Assembly (NCBI GenBank): GCA_964390465.1
Contig: CAYMIJ010000001.1
Span: 1-64,000, forward strand
DNA length: 64,000 bases
Direction of reading: 5' to 3'
Origin: JADZAI01 sp964390465
GTDB lineage: Bacteria; Pseudomonadota; Alphaproteobacteria; Micropepsales; Micropepsaceae
The translations under genes were made by a program, and so were the position numbers. The notes under the pieces were generated by a model, which was given only the letters and a program-made list of their open reading frames with translations, was not told the origin of the DNA and did no database searches. This document shows, in pieces, positions 7,694-16,759 of the stretch (the stretch's first letter is position 1; every line of letters begins with the position of its first letter).

Positions 7694-8413
7694 TCAATCG
7701 CCGCGGCGTGGGAACAGGCGGCTGCGCCAATAGCCAAGCAGCGTGTTCGACTTCAGGAAATGGCGGTCGAGCCGGTCGAGCGCGGCGAGCCCATCAGTGT
7801 CAGCGAAGAAATCAGCGCGGGTACGAAAGGGATGAGCCTCATCAAGCGCGCGGATGACCTGACAGGGATTGCCCGCTGCAATGACGTTTTCGGGCACGTC
7901 GCGTGTGACCACGCTGCCTGCGCCGATGATGCTGTTGCGCCCGATGGTGACGCCCTTGCCGATGATCGCGCCTAACCCGATCCAGACATTTTCGGCGATG
8001 GTAATGGGCCGCGCCTGACCGGCTTCACTGGTGCGGTCATAGATGCCATGCCAGTCGCTGTCTGAAATATAGACGTCACTGGCGATCATGGTGTTCGAGC
8101 CGATCTCGATTCCGTATGAGGAAATGATGCGCACGCCGGGGCTGATGAGCACATTGTCACCCAGTGCGATGCGCCCTACCCGTTCGCCAGCGAACCACAC
8201 GCACAGGCGCGTAGCGCGGGTTGGTTCTGCATTGATATGCGCGTTGCACCCAACCGTGATGCTGGGGCCAACGATTTCAACGGCACGCGGGTTGATGAAG
8301 GTCGCACCCTCGCCCAGCGCATCAAACTGTGGATGCAGATGACGCCGCGCCCAGCGCGCCGAGGCCCGCGCCCGAAGTTGTTTCAGCCAGTATGGACGGT
8401 GGTCGCGGCGCAC
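7694..8413 (-). CDS. Left-handed beta-helix acyltransferase (maltose/chloramphenicol acetyltransferase type)
   Basis: This 239-residue protein has a hexapeptide-repeat core (about residues 35-190), seen in runs such as IALGDNVLISPGVRI, IEIGSNTMIASDVYI, ITIAENVWIGLGAIIGKGVTIG and NSIIGAGSVVTRDVPENVIAAGNP. The DSDWHG segment holds the likely catalytic His of xenobiotic-type acetyltransferases. Such enzymes acetylate sugars or other hydroxyl or amino acceptors. The basic N-terminus (RRDHRPYWLKQLRARASARWARR) is an addition of unknown role. No sugar genes adjoin it. The 3' end is 7 bases from the convergent lipoprotein gene. Confidence 0.85.
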   Translation of the reverse strand: MRRDHRPYWLKQLRARASARWARRHLHPQFDALGEGATFINPRAVEIVGPSITVGCNAHINAEPTRATRLCVWFAGERVGRIALGDNVLISPGVRIISSYGIEIGSNTMIASDVYISDSDWHGIYDRTSEAGQARPITIAENVWIGLGAIIGKGVTIGRNSIIGAGSVVTRDVPENVIAAGNPCQVIRALDEAHPFRTRADFFADTDGLAALDRLDRHFLKSNTLLGYWRSRLFPRRGD

Positions 8414-8461
8414 ACTACGTTCCTAGCAGAAACTCTACATTCCGATTCGTCATCGAAAATA

Positions 8462-9373
8462 ATGTCAGCCACATCAAAATCTCTATTAAAAACTATACGA
8501 AAACATTGGCGCAATGGCGTAGACAAGTATCTCGACGATTTTTTACTTCCAATCGATGGTGTTCCACAACTATATCATTACACAACCAATGATTCAGGCT
8601 ATAAGATCTTAAATGAAAGGTCTCTCAGGCTGTCCAAAATTCAACACTCAAACGATCCATTGGATTACTCTTTTTCCCACAAAATAATTCGCGAAGGCCT
8701 AAAATCATTCAATGAATATGGAGATTTTCTAAAATCAACAAAAACATACATATCCAATATAACAAGAAAGCATTTTTTTGAAGCTGAGAAGACTTCAAAA
8801 ATGTACACTAATGATTTGTACATCGGCTGCTTATCTGAATACTCAGATAGCCTACCCATGTGGAGGTTATATTCTGAAGATGGAGAAGGTATAGCACTTT
8901 GCTTTAATACTTTCAAACATAATCTGTTTATAAGAAGAAACAAAGAAGTCAATTATGGTCGAATTGGAAAAGTAATTTATGATGATGATGAAATCAAAAG
9001 TGTGGTAGATTACGCCATTGAATCATATGCTCAATATTACGAAATTTCACGCACTGTAGGAGCGGTGCCAAACAAAGAGTTCGAAATCGAATTATTTTTT
9101 GAATACGCGAAGATCCTCGACGAAGTTTGTATATTCTCTAAAAGCAAAGACTATGCCTATGAGAAAGAGTGGCGAATATATGTTAGCGCCAAGGAAAGTG
9201 GAAAGGCACACCCCCCGCGAATTAGCTTTTCAAAATATCAAAAAGATGACTTTAAAATGAGATTATGTGAAATCGTATGCGGACCCGCAATGGATGCACA
9301 TCGGTATAACTGTCTTAGAAGGCAGGGAAACATGCCTGTAAAAAAATCTCGCACCGCATATTTACGCCGATAA
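8462..9373 (+). CDS. DUF2971-family protein on an AT-rich foreign segment
   Basis: This 303-residue soluble protein carries DUF2971 hallmarks: LYHYTTNDSGYKIL near residue 37, LSKIQHSNDPLDYSF, then CLSEYSDSLPMWRLYSEDGEGIALCF and a late YEKEWRIYV. The family's function is unknown. The gene is far more AT-rich than its surroundings: by hand count 13 of 60 bases are G or C in 8701-8760 and 17 of 60 in 8881-8940, while the neighbours are GC-rich throughout. Codon use is equally unlike the rest, so recent transfer is very likely. It sits alone between two minus-strand core-like genes and ends 2 bases from the SDR stop. No integrase or repeat flanks it that I can see. Confidence 0.8.
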   Translation: MSATSKSLLKTIRKHWRNGVDKYLDDFLLPIDGVPQLYHYTTNDSGYKILNERSLRLSKIQHSNDPLDYSFSHKIIREGLKSFNEYGDFLKSTKTYISNITRKHFFEAEKTSKMYTNDLYIGCLSEYSDSLPMWRLYSEDGEGIALCFNTFKHNLFIRRNKEVNYGRIGKVIYDDDEIKSVVDYAIESYAQYYEISRTVGAVPNKEFEIELFFEYAKILDEVCIFSKSKDYAYEKEWRIYVSAKESGKAHPPRISFSKYQKDDFKMRLCEIVCGPAMDAHRYNCLRRQGNMPVKKSRTAYLRR

Positions 9374-9375
9374 AA

Positions 9376-10140
9376 TCACAGGCTTTGCCCGTCATCGACG
9401 GTGAACAGCGAGCCGGTGATGAGGCGGCCTGCTTCTGAGCAGAGCAGAAGCAGGGTGCCGTCGAGATCGGTTTCCACGCCAAGGCGGCGGCGCGGGAAAG
9501 AGGCAATCTGGGCCTTGCCACCATCGCGTCCGAACCAGTCGGAGTTGATTTCGGTTTCAATATATCCGGGGCAGATGGCATTCACGTTGATCTGACGGCT
9601 GGCCCATTCACGCGCCAGTGCCTTGGTCATCTGCGCAATGGCCGCCTTCGACATGCAATAAACGGCAAGGCCGGGCAGCACTTTCAACGCGCCTATTGAG
9701 GCGATGTTGATGATGCGGCCTTCCGCCTTGCGCGCCATCATGCGCTTGGCCGCCTGCTGGGCCATCAGGAATGCGCCCTTCACGTTCGTGTCCATGACGC
9801 GGTCATATTCGGTTTCCGGCAGGTCCACCGCCCGTGCTTCGACGTTCATGCCGGCATTGTTAATGAGAATATCCACCGGACCAAGCGCACCTTCCGCCGC
9901 CTCAAACGCATCCACCACCGAACGCGAGCTGGTGACATCCAATGCGACAGAGATGGCCTTACCGCCCTCGCCTTCTATTTCGCTTTCCAGCTCGCTCAGC
10001 CGATCTGCCCGGCGTGCTGCCAGCACGACCGCTGCCCCGCTGGCGGACAGCACCTTCGCGAAGCGGCGGCCAAGTCCGCTGGATGCGCCCGTCACAAGCG
10101 CCGTTTTGCCATCAAGCCGAAAGCTGGGAAGGATGGTCAT
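9376..10140 (-). CDS. Short-chain dehydrogenase/reductase
   Basis: This 254-residue classical SDR has the nucleotide-binding motif TGASSGLG (17-24), the NNAG motif (94-97) and the catalytic Ser148, Tyr161 and Lys165 (YCMSK). The Arg-rich AARRADRL after the second strand suggests NADPH. The end ITGSLFTVDDGQSL fits the usual SDR C-terminus (VDGG type). The substrate cannot be told. It has a short intergenic gap to the divergent DsbA-like gene, and its stop nearly touches the AT-rich DUF2971 gene. Confidence 0.9.
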   Translation of the reverse strand: MTILPSFRLDGKTALVTGASSGLGRRFAKVLSASGAAVVLAARRADRLSELESEIEGEGGKAISVALDVTSSRSVVDAFEAAEGALGPVDILINNAGMNVEARAVDLPETEYDRVMDTNVKGAFLMAQQAAKRMMARKAEGRIINIASIGALKVLPGLAVYCMSKAAIAQMTKALAREWASRQINVNAICPGYIETEINSDWFGRDGGKAQIASFPRRRLGVETDLDGTLLLLCSEAGRLITGSLFTVDDGQSL

Positions 10141-10231
10141 GTCTGCTCCTTTGCTGCGCTCCGTTAAGCATCATTTGTGGCCTCGGCAAAGCGGCTTTGC
10201 CTTCCCTGATGCAAGCGCCTAGTTTGCTCCC

Positions 10232-10870
10232 ATGCAGATTGACGTCATCTCCGATACCGTGTGCCCCTGGTGTTTCATCGGGAAGCGCAGACTTGAGGCC
10301 GCATTGGCAGAGCGGCCTGATATGGATTTTGAGATCAACTGGCGGCCATTCCAGCTTGATCCGCATGTGCCTGCCGAAGGCATGGATCGTGCCGACTATA
10401 TGCGCGCCAAGTTCGGTGATGGCGAGCGGGTGAAGCAGATGGCGGGATCTATCCGGCAGGTTGGCGAAGGCGCGGGCATCGTCTTCGCCTTCGACGCGCA
10501 GACGCGCCGCCCGAATACCATTGACAGTCATCGGCTGATCCACTGGGCGCATGGCGTCGGGCTGCAGAACGCGGTGGTCGAGGCCCTGTTCAAAGCCTAT
10601 TTCGAGCAGGGCCGCGACATCGGTGATACGGCGGTGCTGTGTGATATCGCAGAGACCTGCGGCATGGATCGAGAGCTTGTGGCTGACCTTCTGGCGTCAG
10701 ATACCGATCTGGACCTGACGCGCAGCGAAGCTGATCTCGCCGGGCAGATGGGCATTCAGGGCGTGCCCGCTTTCATCTTCGCTGGCAAATATGCCGTGAC
10801 AGGCGCGCAGGATACCGAAACCCTGCTTCGCATCATCGACAAGGTACGCGAGAAAGAAGCCGCAGCCTGA
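10232..10870 (+). CDS. DsbA/FrnE-like thiol oxidoreductase family protein
   Basis: This 212-residue cytosolic protein of the DsbA superfamily has CPWC at residues 11-14 directly after the first beta-strand (MQIDVISDTVCPWCFIGKRR), the FrnE/2-hydroxychromene-2-carboxylate isomerase-like start. WRPFQLDP, NTIDSHRLIHWA and GIQGVPAFIF (with the cis-Pro loop) follow in order. There is no signal peptide, so it is not a periplasmic disulfide oxidase. Members act as cytoplasmic disulfide isomerases or in stress tolerance. It is convergent with mfd, ending 5 bases from the mfd stop. Confidence 0.88.
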   Translation: MQIDVISDTVCPWCFIGKRRLEAALAERPDMDFEINWRPFQLDPHVPAEGMDRADYMRAKFGDGERVKQMAGSIRQVGEGAGIVFAFDAQTRRPNTIDSHRLIHWAHGVGLQNAVVEALFKAYFEQGRDIGDTAVLCDIAETCGMDRELVADLLASDTDLDLTRSEADLAGQMGIQGVPAFIFAGKYAVTGAQDTETLLRIIDKVREKEAAA

Positions 10871-10875
10871 ACGTA

Positions 10876-13800
10876 TCAGACCGCTGCCAGCTCAGCGAGC
10901 TTGCGGATGATCTGTGCGGTGCCTTTAAGACGGTCCTCGATATCGGTCCACTCACGCGCGATGACGACCTTCTGGTCAGGCCGCACCTTCAGCACTTTGG
11001 CATTGTCCATGATGAACGCCATCAGCTTGGCCGGGTTGGCAAAGGCATTGTTGCGGAAGCTGACCGTTGCGCCCTTCGGCCCGGCGTCGATCTTCTCAAC
11101 ACCGGCCAGACGGCACAGACGCTTGATCGAAACGATCTGAAGCAGTTGCTTCACCTCATCGGGCAATGGGCCGAAGCGGTCGATCAATTCTGCGCCGAAT
11201 GATTCAATGTCAGCCTGATCTTCAAGCCCGGCAAGGCGACGATAAAGCGACATTCGCACGTCAAGGTCTGTCACATAGTGATCCGGGATCAGCACCGACG
11301 CGCCGAGATTGATCTGCGGCGACCAGGCGCCGTCATCGGCTTCATCGTCGCGTCGGCCAGAACGGAGCGAGGCGACGGCTTCTTCAAGCATCTCCTGATA
11401 CAGCTCCATGCCGACTTCACGGATATGGCCGGACTGTTCATCGCCAAGCAGATTGCCCGCGCCGCGAATATCGAGATCGTGGCTGGCGAGCGTGAAGCCT
11501 GCGCCCAGTGAATCCAGAGATTGCAGAACACGCAGACGACGTTCCGCGCCATCGGTGAGCAGACGCCCCAGCGGAGTCGTCAGATAGGCATAGGCGCGCA
11601 CCTTCGAGCGACCGATACGTCCGCGCAGCTGGTAAAGCTGGGCCAGCCCGAACATGTCAGCGCGGTGGACGATCATCGTGTTGGCGGTCGGGATATCGAG
11701 ACCCGACTCAACGATGGTGGTTGACAGCAGCACCTCGTATTTGCGGTCATAAAAGGCGTTCATGACATCATCGAGCTGGCCGGGAGGCATCTGTCCATGC
11801 GCCGTCACCACACGCACTTCCGGTACGGTTTCTTTCAGGAACTCCAGCGACTCCGTCAGGTCCGCAATGCGCGGCACGACGAAGAAGCTCTGGCCACCGC
11901 GATAATGTTCGCGCAGCAGCGCCTCGCGGATGGTGACCGGATCAAGCGGCCCGACATAGGTGCGCACCGCGAGGCGATCCACCGGCGGTGAGGCAATCAG
12001 CGACATGTCACGCACGCCGGACAATGCCAGTTGCAGCGTGCGCGGAATGGGTGTCGCGGTCAGGGTCAGCACATGCACGTCGGCCTTCAACGCCTTCAGC
12101 CGTTCCTTATGTGCGACACCAAAATGCTGTTCTTCATCGACAATCACCAGCCCGAGATTTTTGAAACTGATGCTTTTGGCCAGAAGCGCATGGGTGCCGA
12201 CCACGATATCGACCTTGCCTTCCGACATGTCCTTGCGTGTATCGGAGGCATCCTTGGTGCTGACCAGCCGCGAGAGCTGACGCACCTGAAGCGGCCATCC
12301 GGCAAAGCGGGTGGCGAAGGTCTTGTAATGCTGGCGCGCGAGCAAGGTGGTCGGCACCACCACGGCGACCTGCCTGCCAGACATCGCTGCCACAAAGGCA
12401 GCGCGCAGGGCCACTTCGGTTTTGCCGAAGCCGACATCACCGCAGACCAGACGGTCCATCGGCTGGCCGCGCGCGAAGTCTTCCATCACATCGCCAATGG
12501 CGCGGGCCTGATCTTCTGTTTCGTCAAACGGGAAGCGCGCAGCGAACTCATCATAGAGACCCTGCGGCGCGTCCAGTGCAGGGGCTTTGCGTAAGGCGCG
12601 TTCTGCGGCAATGCGAATAAGCTCAACGGCGATTTCACGGATGCGGTTTTTCAGGCGCGCCTTGCGGCTCTGCCACCCTGCCCCGCCCAGACGGTCGAGC
12701 TGGATGCCTTCCGCATCTGACCCGAAGCGCGAGAGCAGTTCGATATTCTCAACCGGCAGGAACAGTTTACCGCCGTCATATTGCAGCTCCAGGCAATCAT
12801 GCGGGGCGCCGGAAGCCTCAATGGTTTTCAGGCCGAGATAGCGCCCGATGCCGTGATTGACGTGGACGACCAGATCACCAACCGTGAGCGCCGCTGCTTC
12901 CGCCAGAAAGTTGGCGGCGCGTTTGGGCTTGCGCGAGACGCGGATGAGACGGTCGCCAAGAATGTCCTGCTCGCTGATAAGCGCAAGGCCGCGCGCCTCG
13001 AAGCCATGTTCCAGCGCCAGCACGGCCAGCGATGCGCCACTGGCGGGAAGTTTCTCGGCAGAGGCCGCGCGCTCCAGAGCCGTCAACCCGTGATCAGCCA
13101 GCACATGTGCCAGACGATCAGCCGAGCCTTCCGACCATCCGGCAAGGACGACGCGCTTCTTATCCTTCAGCAGCGCCTTGATGTGTTCGACCACCTTGTC
13201 GAACACCACACCTTCAGACTGGGTACGCTCCGGGGCGAAGTCGCGCCCCTGTCGGCCGCCCGCGTCCTGCGTGTCGGGCTGAACGAAAGGCGAGAAGAAT
13301 ATCTGCGCCTGAGCGTTTGCCGGTGCGCCTTCCCATCCTGCGCTGGTGAGAAACAGCGTTTCAGGCGCAACAGGCTTGTAGTCTGCCACCTGAAGCCCCG
13401 GTGACTTTGCAGCAAGCTCGCGGGCAGCGACACGCGCTTCGTGATACTCCGCAATCTGATCCTGCCGGGCACTGATCGCTTCTTCGGCCTGATGATCGAA
13501 GGTAATGGCCACGCCGGGGAGATAATCGAACAGTGTTTCAAGCTGGTCGTGGAACAGCGGCAGCCAGTGTTCCATGCCCTGATAGCGGCGGCGGGCGCTG
13601 ATGCTTTCATAAAGCGGGTCTGACGTCTGAGCGCCGAAAGCCGCGATATAGCCTGTGCGGAAACGGCTGACCGATTCAGGATCAAGCGGGGCTTCGCTGA
13701 CGGGCAACAACTCCAGCCCGGCAAGCCGCCCCGTCGATTTCTGGCTTTCTGCATCGAAGCTGCGGAGCGATTCAATCTGGTCGCCAAAGAAGTCAATGCG

Positions 13801-14340
13801 TACTGGTTCGGGCAGGCCCGGTGCAAACAGATCGACGATACCGCCGCGCACGGCATAATCGCCCGGTTCCACCACCGATCCGGCCCGCACATAGCCTTGC
13901 CTGTCAAGCCAGGCGGCCAGTGCCTCGATGGTGAACGTCGCATCGGGCCGTAGCGCCAAACGTGACTGCCGGATCCATGCACGCGGCGGCACACGCTGAA
14001 GGATCGCACTGACGGTCGCGACGACAATGCGCGGTTCAGCCGGAGACTTTTCAAACAGAGATAAAGCCGCGATGCGCCGGGCAAGAATATCAGCGCGCGG
14101 CGACAGACGGTCATAGGGCAGACAGTCCCATGACGGGAAGGAGATGATTTCGGCCTTTGGCGCGAAGAACCGCAGCGCCGATTCAAAAGCCGCGGCGCGT
14201 GCCTCGTCACGCGCGATATGCAGCACGGTGCCCTTGCGGGTGGCCGCAAGCTCTGACGCGAGCCAAGCGTCATAGCCTTCCGGTACCCCGCCCAGCCGGG
14301 TGCGCCCGGTGGCCGAAGCTATGCGCTGCATGAGGCTCAC
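10876..14340 (-). CDS. mfd: Transcription-repair coupling factor Mfd
   Basis: This 1154-residue SF2 translocase removes RNA polymerase stalled at lesions and brings in UvrA. Regions in order: a UvrB-like N-terminal module (LSPRADILARRIAAL, VVATVSAILQRVPPR), the RNA polymerase-interacting CarD-like domain (LTVGDLVVHVNHGIGRYLGL, about 490-550), the helicase core with Walker A GDVGFGKTE near residue 640 and DEEQHFG, the motif VI region QLYQLRGRIGRS, and the C-terminal TRCF domain. The length is normal. It overlaps sdhE by 4 bases (ATGA), so the two are translationally coupled. The neighbouring sdhE and the divergent recG are a common alphaproteobacterial arrangement. Confidence 0.98.
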   Translation of the reverse strand: MSLMQRIASATGRTRLGGVPEGYDAWLASELAATRKGTVLHIARDEARAAAFESALRFFAPKAEIISFPSWDCLPYDRLSPRADILARRIAALSLFEKSPAEPRIVVATVSAILQRVPPRAWIRQSRLALRPDATFTIEALAAWLDRQGYVRAGSVVEPGDYAVRGGIVDLFAPGLPEPVRIDFFGDQIESLRSFDAESQKSTGRLAGLELLPVSEAPLDPESVSRFRTGYIAAFGAQTSDPLYESISARRRYQGMEHWLPLFHDQLETLFDYLPGVAITFDHQAEEAISARQDQIAEYHEARVAARELAAKSPGLQVADYKPVAPETLFLTSAGWEGAPANAQAQIFFSPFVQPDTQDAGGRQGRDFAPERTQSEGVVFDKVVEHIKALLKDKKRVVLAGWSEGSADRLAHVLADHGLTALERAASAEKLPASGASLAVLALEHGFEARGLALISEQDILGDRLIRVSRKPKRAANFLAEAAALTVGDLVVHVNHGIGRYLGLKTIEASGAPHDCLELQYDGGKLFLPVENIELLSRFGSDAEGIQLDRLGGAGWQSRKARLKNRIREIAVELIRIAAERALRKAPALDAPQGLYDEFAARFPFDETEDQARAIGDVMEDFARGQPMDRLVCGDVGFGKTEVALRAAFVAAMSGRQVAVVVPTTLLARQHYKTFATRFAGWPLQVRQLSRLVSTKDASDTRKDMSEGKVDIVVGTHALLAKSISFKNLGLVIVDEEQHFGVAHKERLKALKADVHVLTLTATPIPRTLQLALSGVRDMSLIASPPVDRLAVRTYVGPLDPVTIREALLREHYRGGQSFFVVPRIADLTESLEFLKETVPEVRVVTAHGQMPPGQLDDVMNAFYDRKYEVLLSTTIVESGLDIPTANTMIVHRADMFGLAQLYQLRGRIGRSKVRAYAYLTTPLGRLLTDGAERRLRVLQSLDSLGAGFTLASHDLDIRGAGNLLGDEQSGHIREVGMELYQEMLEEAVASLRSGRRDDEADDGAWSPQINLGASVLIPDHYVTDLDVRMSLYRRLAGLEDQADIESFGAELIDRFGPLPDEVKQLLQIVSIKRLCRLAGVEKIDAGPKGATVSFRNNAFANPAKLMAFIMDNAKVLKVRPDQKVVIAREWTDIEDRLKGTAQIIRKLAELAAV

Positions 14341-14603
14341 GGCGTCAGCGCCGGGGGGCGATGCGCCTTCAGACGGGCAAAGACCGGCGTGTCATGCTCG
14401 GGCGGGACAGGAGCACGTTCCAGATACCAGTCGTAAATATCCTGATCCTGTTCCTCAAGCAGCGCTTCGAACTGCGTCAGTTCATCGGTGCTGAAGCCAG
14501 CCAACTGCGTGTCAGCGAAACTGCCGAGCAACAGGTCAGCTTCCTTGAAGCCGCGATGATGCGCCCGGTAGGTCAGGCGTTTGAGGCGGATGGCGTGGTC
14601 CAT
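14337..14603 (-). CDS. sdhE: Succinate dehydrogenase assembly factor SdhE (CptB/DUF339)
   Basis: This is an 88-residue all-helical protein. The key motif is RAHHRGFKEADLLLGSF, whose RGxKE is the family's conserved patch for flavinylating the SdhA subunit of succinate dehydrogenase. YDWYLERAPVP later is also typical. ATG at 14603 gives the usual length; an in-frame TTG 39 bases upstream would add residues not seen in the family. The gene is upstream of mfd with a 4-base overlap and divergent from recG, 68 bases away. Confidence 0.9.
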   Translation of the reverse strand: MDHAIRLKRLTYRAHHRGFKEADLLLGSFADTQLAGFSTDELTQFEALLEEQDQDIYDWYLERAPVPPEHDTPVFARLKAHRPPALTP

Positions 14604-14671
14604 GCGAGCGGCGGGTATAAGCGAGGCAATCCGGGGCTTCAACCATGCGCAGGCCCGTGTAGTGTGGACGC

Positions 14672-16759
14672 ATGAGGCCGGAAATCCTGTTCCCCCTGTT
14701 CGCGCCTGTCACGCGCCTGCCCGGCGTCGGTCCGCGCCTGGCAGAACGCTATGAGCGGCTGGGGGCTGCGCGGGTGATCGACCTGCTGTGGCTGAGGCCA
14801 AATGGCTATGTTGACCGGCGCATGCGGGCCTCGATTGCGACGGCCCCTGTCGGCACGACGGTGACGCTGGCGGTGAACGTGCTGACCCATCAGAAACCGC
14901 CGCGCCCTAAGGCCCCCTATCGGATTTTGTGCAGCGATGAGACCGGCGTGCTGGAGCTCGTGTTCTTCGGCGGATCAGGCGATTATCTGGCGCGCACATT
15001 GCCCGAAGGTGCCCGCCGCATCATTTCCGGTCGCCTGGACCGTCACGAGGAACGGTTGCAGATCGTCCACCCGGACTATGTGGTGGGCGAACGTGATGCG
15101 GACGAAATCCCTGAAATCGAACCCATCTATCCGCTGACTGAGGGCCTGACCAATAAGGGGGTCGCCAAATCCGTGCGCGGGGCACTGGGTGAAGCCCCTG
15201 CACTGCCGGAATGGCAGGATGCCGCCTGGCGCGCGCAACAGGGTTGGCCCGAATGGCGCGAGGCCCTGAGCGACATTCACATGCCGGTGCATCTGGATGA
15301 GGTGCGGCTGGAAACCGCGCGCCGACGTCTGGCCTATGACGAGATGCTGGCCAACCAGCTTGCGCTGATGCTGATAAGGGCACGCAGCAAAAAGCTGGCG
15401 GGCCGGGCGCTGAAGGGTGATGGACATCTGCGAGCAGCATTGGCCTCTGCCCTGCCCTTCGCGCTGACAGGCGCGCAACAGCGGGCGATTGCGGATATTG
15501 AAGCTGACCTCGCCAGTGGCGAACGTATGTTGCGTCTCCTTCAGGGTGACGTCGGCGCAGGCAAGACACTGGTGGCGCTGATGGCCATGCTGACGGTGGT
15601 CGAGTGCGGCGCTCAGGCGGCGTTGCTGGCCCCGACCGAGATTCTGGCGCGACAGCATATGGCGTCGCTGAAGCCGCTGGCAGCCGGGATTGGCGTGCGC
15701 GTCGAAGTGCTGACGGGCCGCGAGAAAGGTAAAACGCGCACCGCACTGCTGGACGACCTTGCCTCAGGGTCCATCCATATCCTGCTCGGCACACACGCCC
15801 TGCTGACCGAAGATGTCGCCTTCAACGATCTGGCGCTGGCGGTGATCGACGAACAGCACAAGTTCGGCGTGTCACAGCGCGTGGGGCTGGCCACAGGCAG
15901 TGGCAAACCCGCGCATCTGTTGACCATGACCGCGACACCCATTCCACGCACTCTGGCCATGACGGTCTATGGCGACATGGAGACGTCCAAACTGGATGAA
16001 AAGCCGCCGGGACGACGCCCGATCGCCACCCGCGCGCTGCCTCTCGCACGGCTGGAGGACGTGGAAGACGCGGTGGCCCGGGCCTTGAAAACTGGAGACC
16101 GGGTTTACTGGGTGTGCCCGCTGGTCGAACAGAACGAGTTGCTGGATGTCACCGCTGTGGAAAGCCGTTACGGCGAACTGGAAAAGCGCTTCGGAGACAG
16201 GGTTGCGCTGGCGCATGGCAAGATGCGCCCAACATTGAAGGACGCCGCCATGGAGCGTTTCCGTGCCGGTGACGCGCAGATCCTTGTAGCGACAACGGTG
16301 ATTGAAGTTGGTGTCGATGTACCGGAAGCTACCGTCATGATTGTGGAGCACGCTGAGCGCTTTGGTCTCGCTCAGCTGCACCAGCTACGGGGCCGCGTGG
16401 GGCGCGGCTCTAAATCGAGTTCGTGCCTGCTGCTCTATCAGGACGACCCAGCGCCCGGCGAAACAGCCAAGGCGCGGCTGAAGATCATGCGTGACACCGA
16501 AGACGGTTTTCTGATCGCGGAAGAGGATTTGCGTCTGCGTGGCGCCGGCGAGCTACTGGGCACCCGGCAATCCGGCTTTCCTGACCTGCATTACGCCGAT
16601 CTGTTCCGCGACCATGATCTGTTGAGCGCCGCGCGCGACGACGCCAAGCTGATCATCGCACGCGACATTGACCTTGCGTCACAACGTGGAAAAGCTTTGC
16701 GCACCTTGCTCTATCTGTTTGAACGTGACGAAGCCGTGCGTAATCTGAGGTCAGGATGA
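14672..16759 (+). CDS. recG: ATP-dependent DNA helicase RecG
   Basis: This 695-residue branch-migration helicase rescues stalled forks. The N-terminal wedge/OB domain (about 55-150) is followed by the SF2 core: Walker A GDVGAGKT (292-299), the DEQHKFG box, TMTATPIPRTLA, and ATTVIEVGVDVPEATVMIVE with QLHQLRGRVGRG. The C-terminus has the RecG signature RLRGAGELLGTRQSG. The length is normal. Its stop overlaps the start of a kinase-like gene by 4 bases, making recG the first gene of a three-gene coupled unit. Divergent sdhE-mfd lies on the other side. Confidence 0.98.
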   Translation: MRPEILFPLFAPVTRLPGVGPRLAERYERLGAARVIDLLWLRPNGYVDRRMRASIATAPVGTTVTLAVNVLTHQKPPRPKAPYRILCSDETGVLELVFFGGSGDYLARTLPEGARRIISGRLDRHEERLQIVHPDYVVGERDADEIPEIEPIYPLTEGLTNKGVAKSVRGALGEAPALPEWQDAAWRAQQGWPEWREALSDIHMPVHLDEVRLETARRRLAYDEMLANQLALMLIRARSKKLAGRALKGDGHLRAALASALPFALTGAQQRAIADIEADLASGERMLRLLQGDVGAGKTLVALMAMLTVVECGAQAALLAPTEILARQHMASLKPLAAGIGVRVEVLTGREKGKTRTALLDDLASGSIHILLGTHALLTEDVAFNDLALAVIDEQHKFGVSQRVGLATGSGKPAHLLTMTATPIPRTLAMTVYGDMETSKLDEKPPGRRPIATRALPLARLEDVEDAVARALKTGDRVYWVCPLVEQNELLDVTAVESRYGELEKRFGDRVALAHGKMRPTLKDAAMERFRAGDAQILVATTVIEVGVDVPEATVMIVEHAERFGLAQLHQLRGRVGRGSKSSSCLLLYQDDPAPGETAKARLKIMRDTEDGFLIAEEDLRLRGAGELLGTRQSGFPDLHYADLFRDHDLLSAARDDAKLIIARDIDLASQRGKALRTLLYLFERDEAVRNLRSG

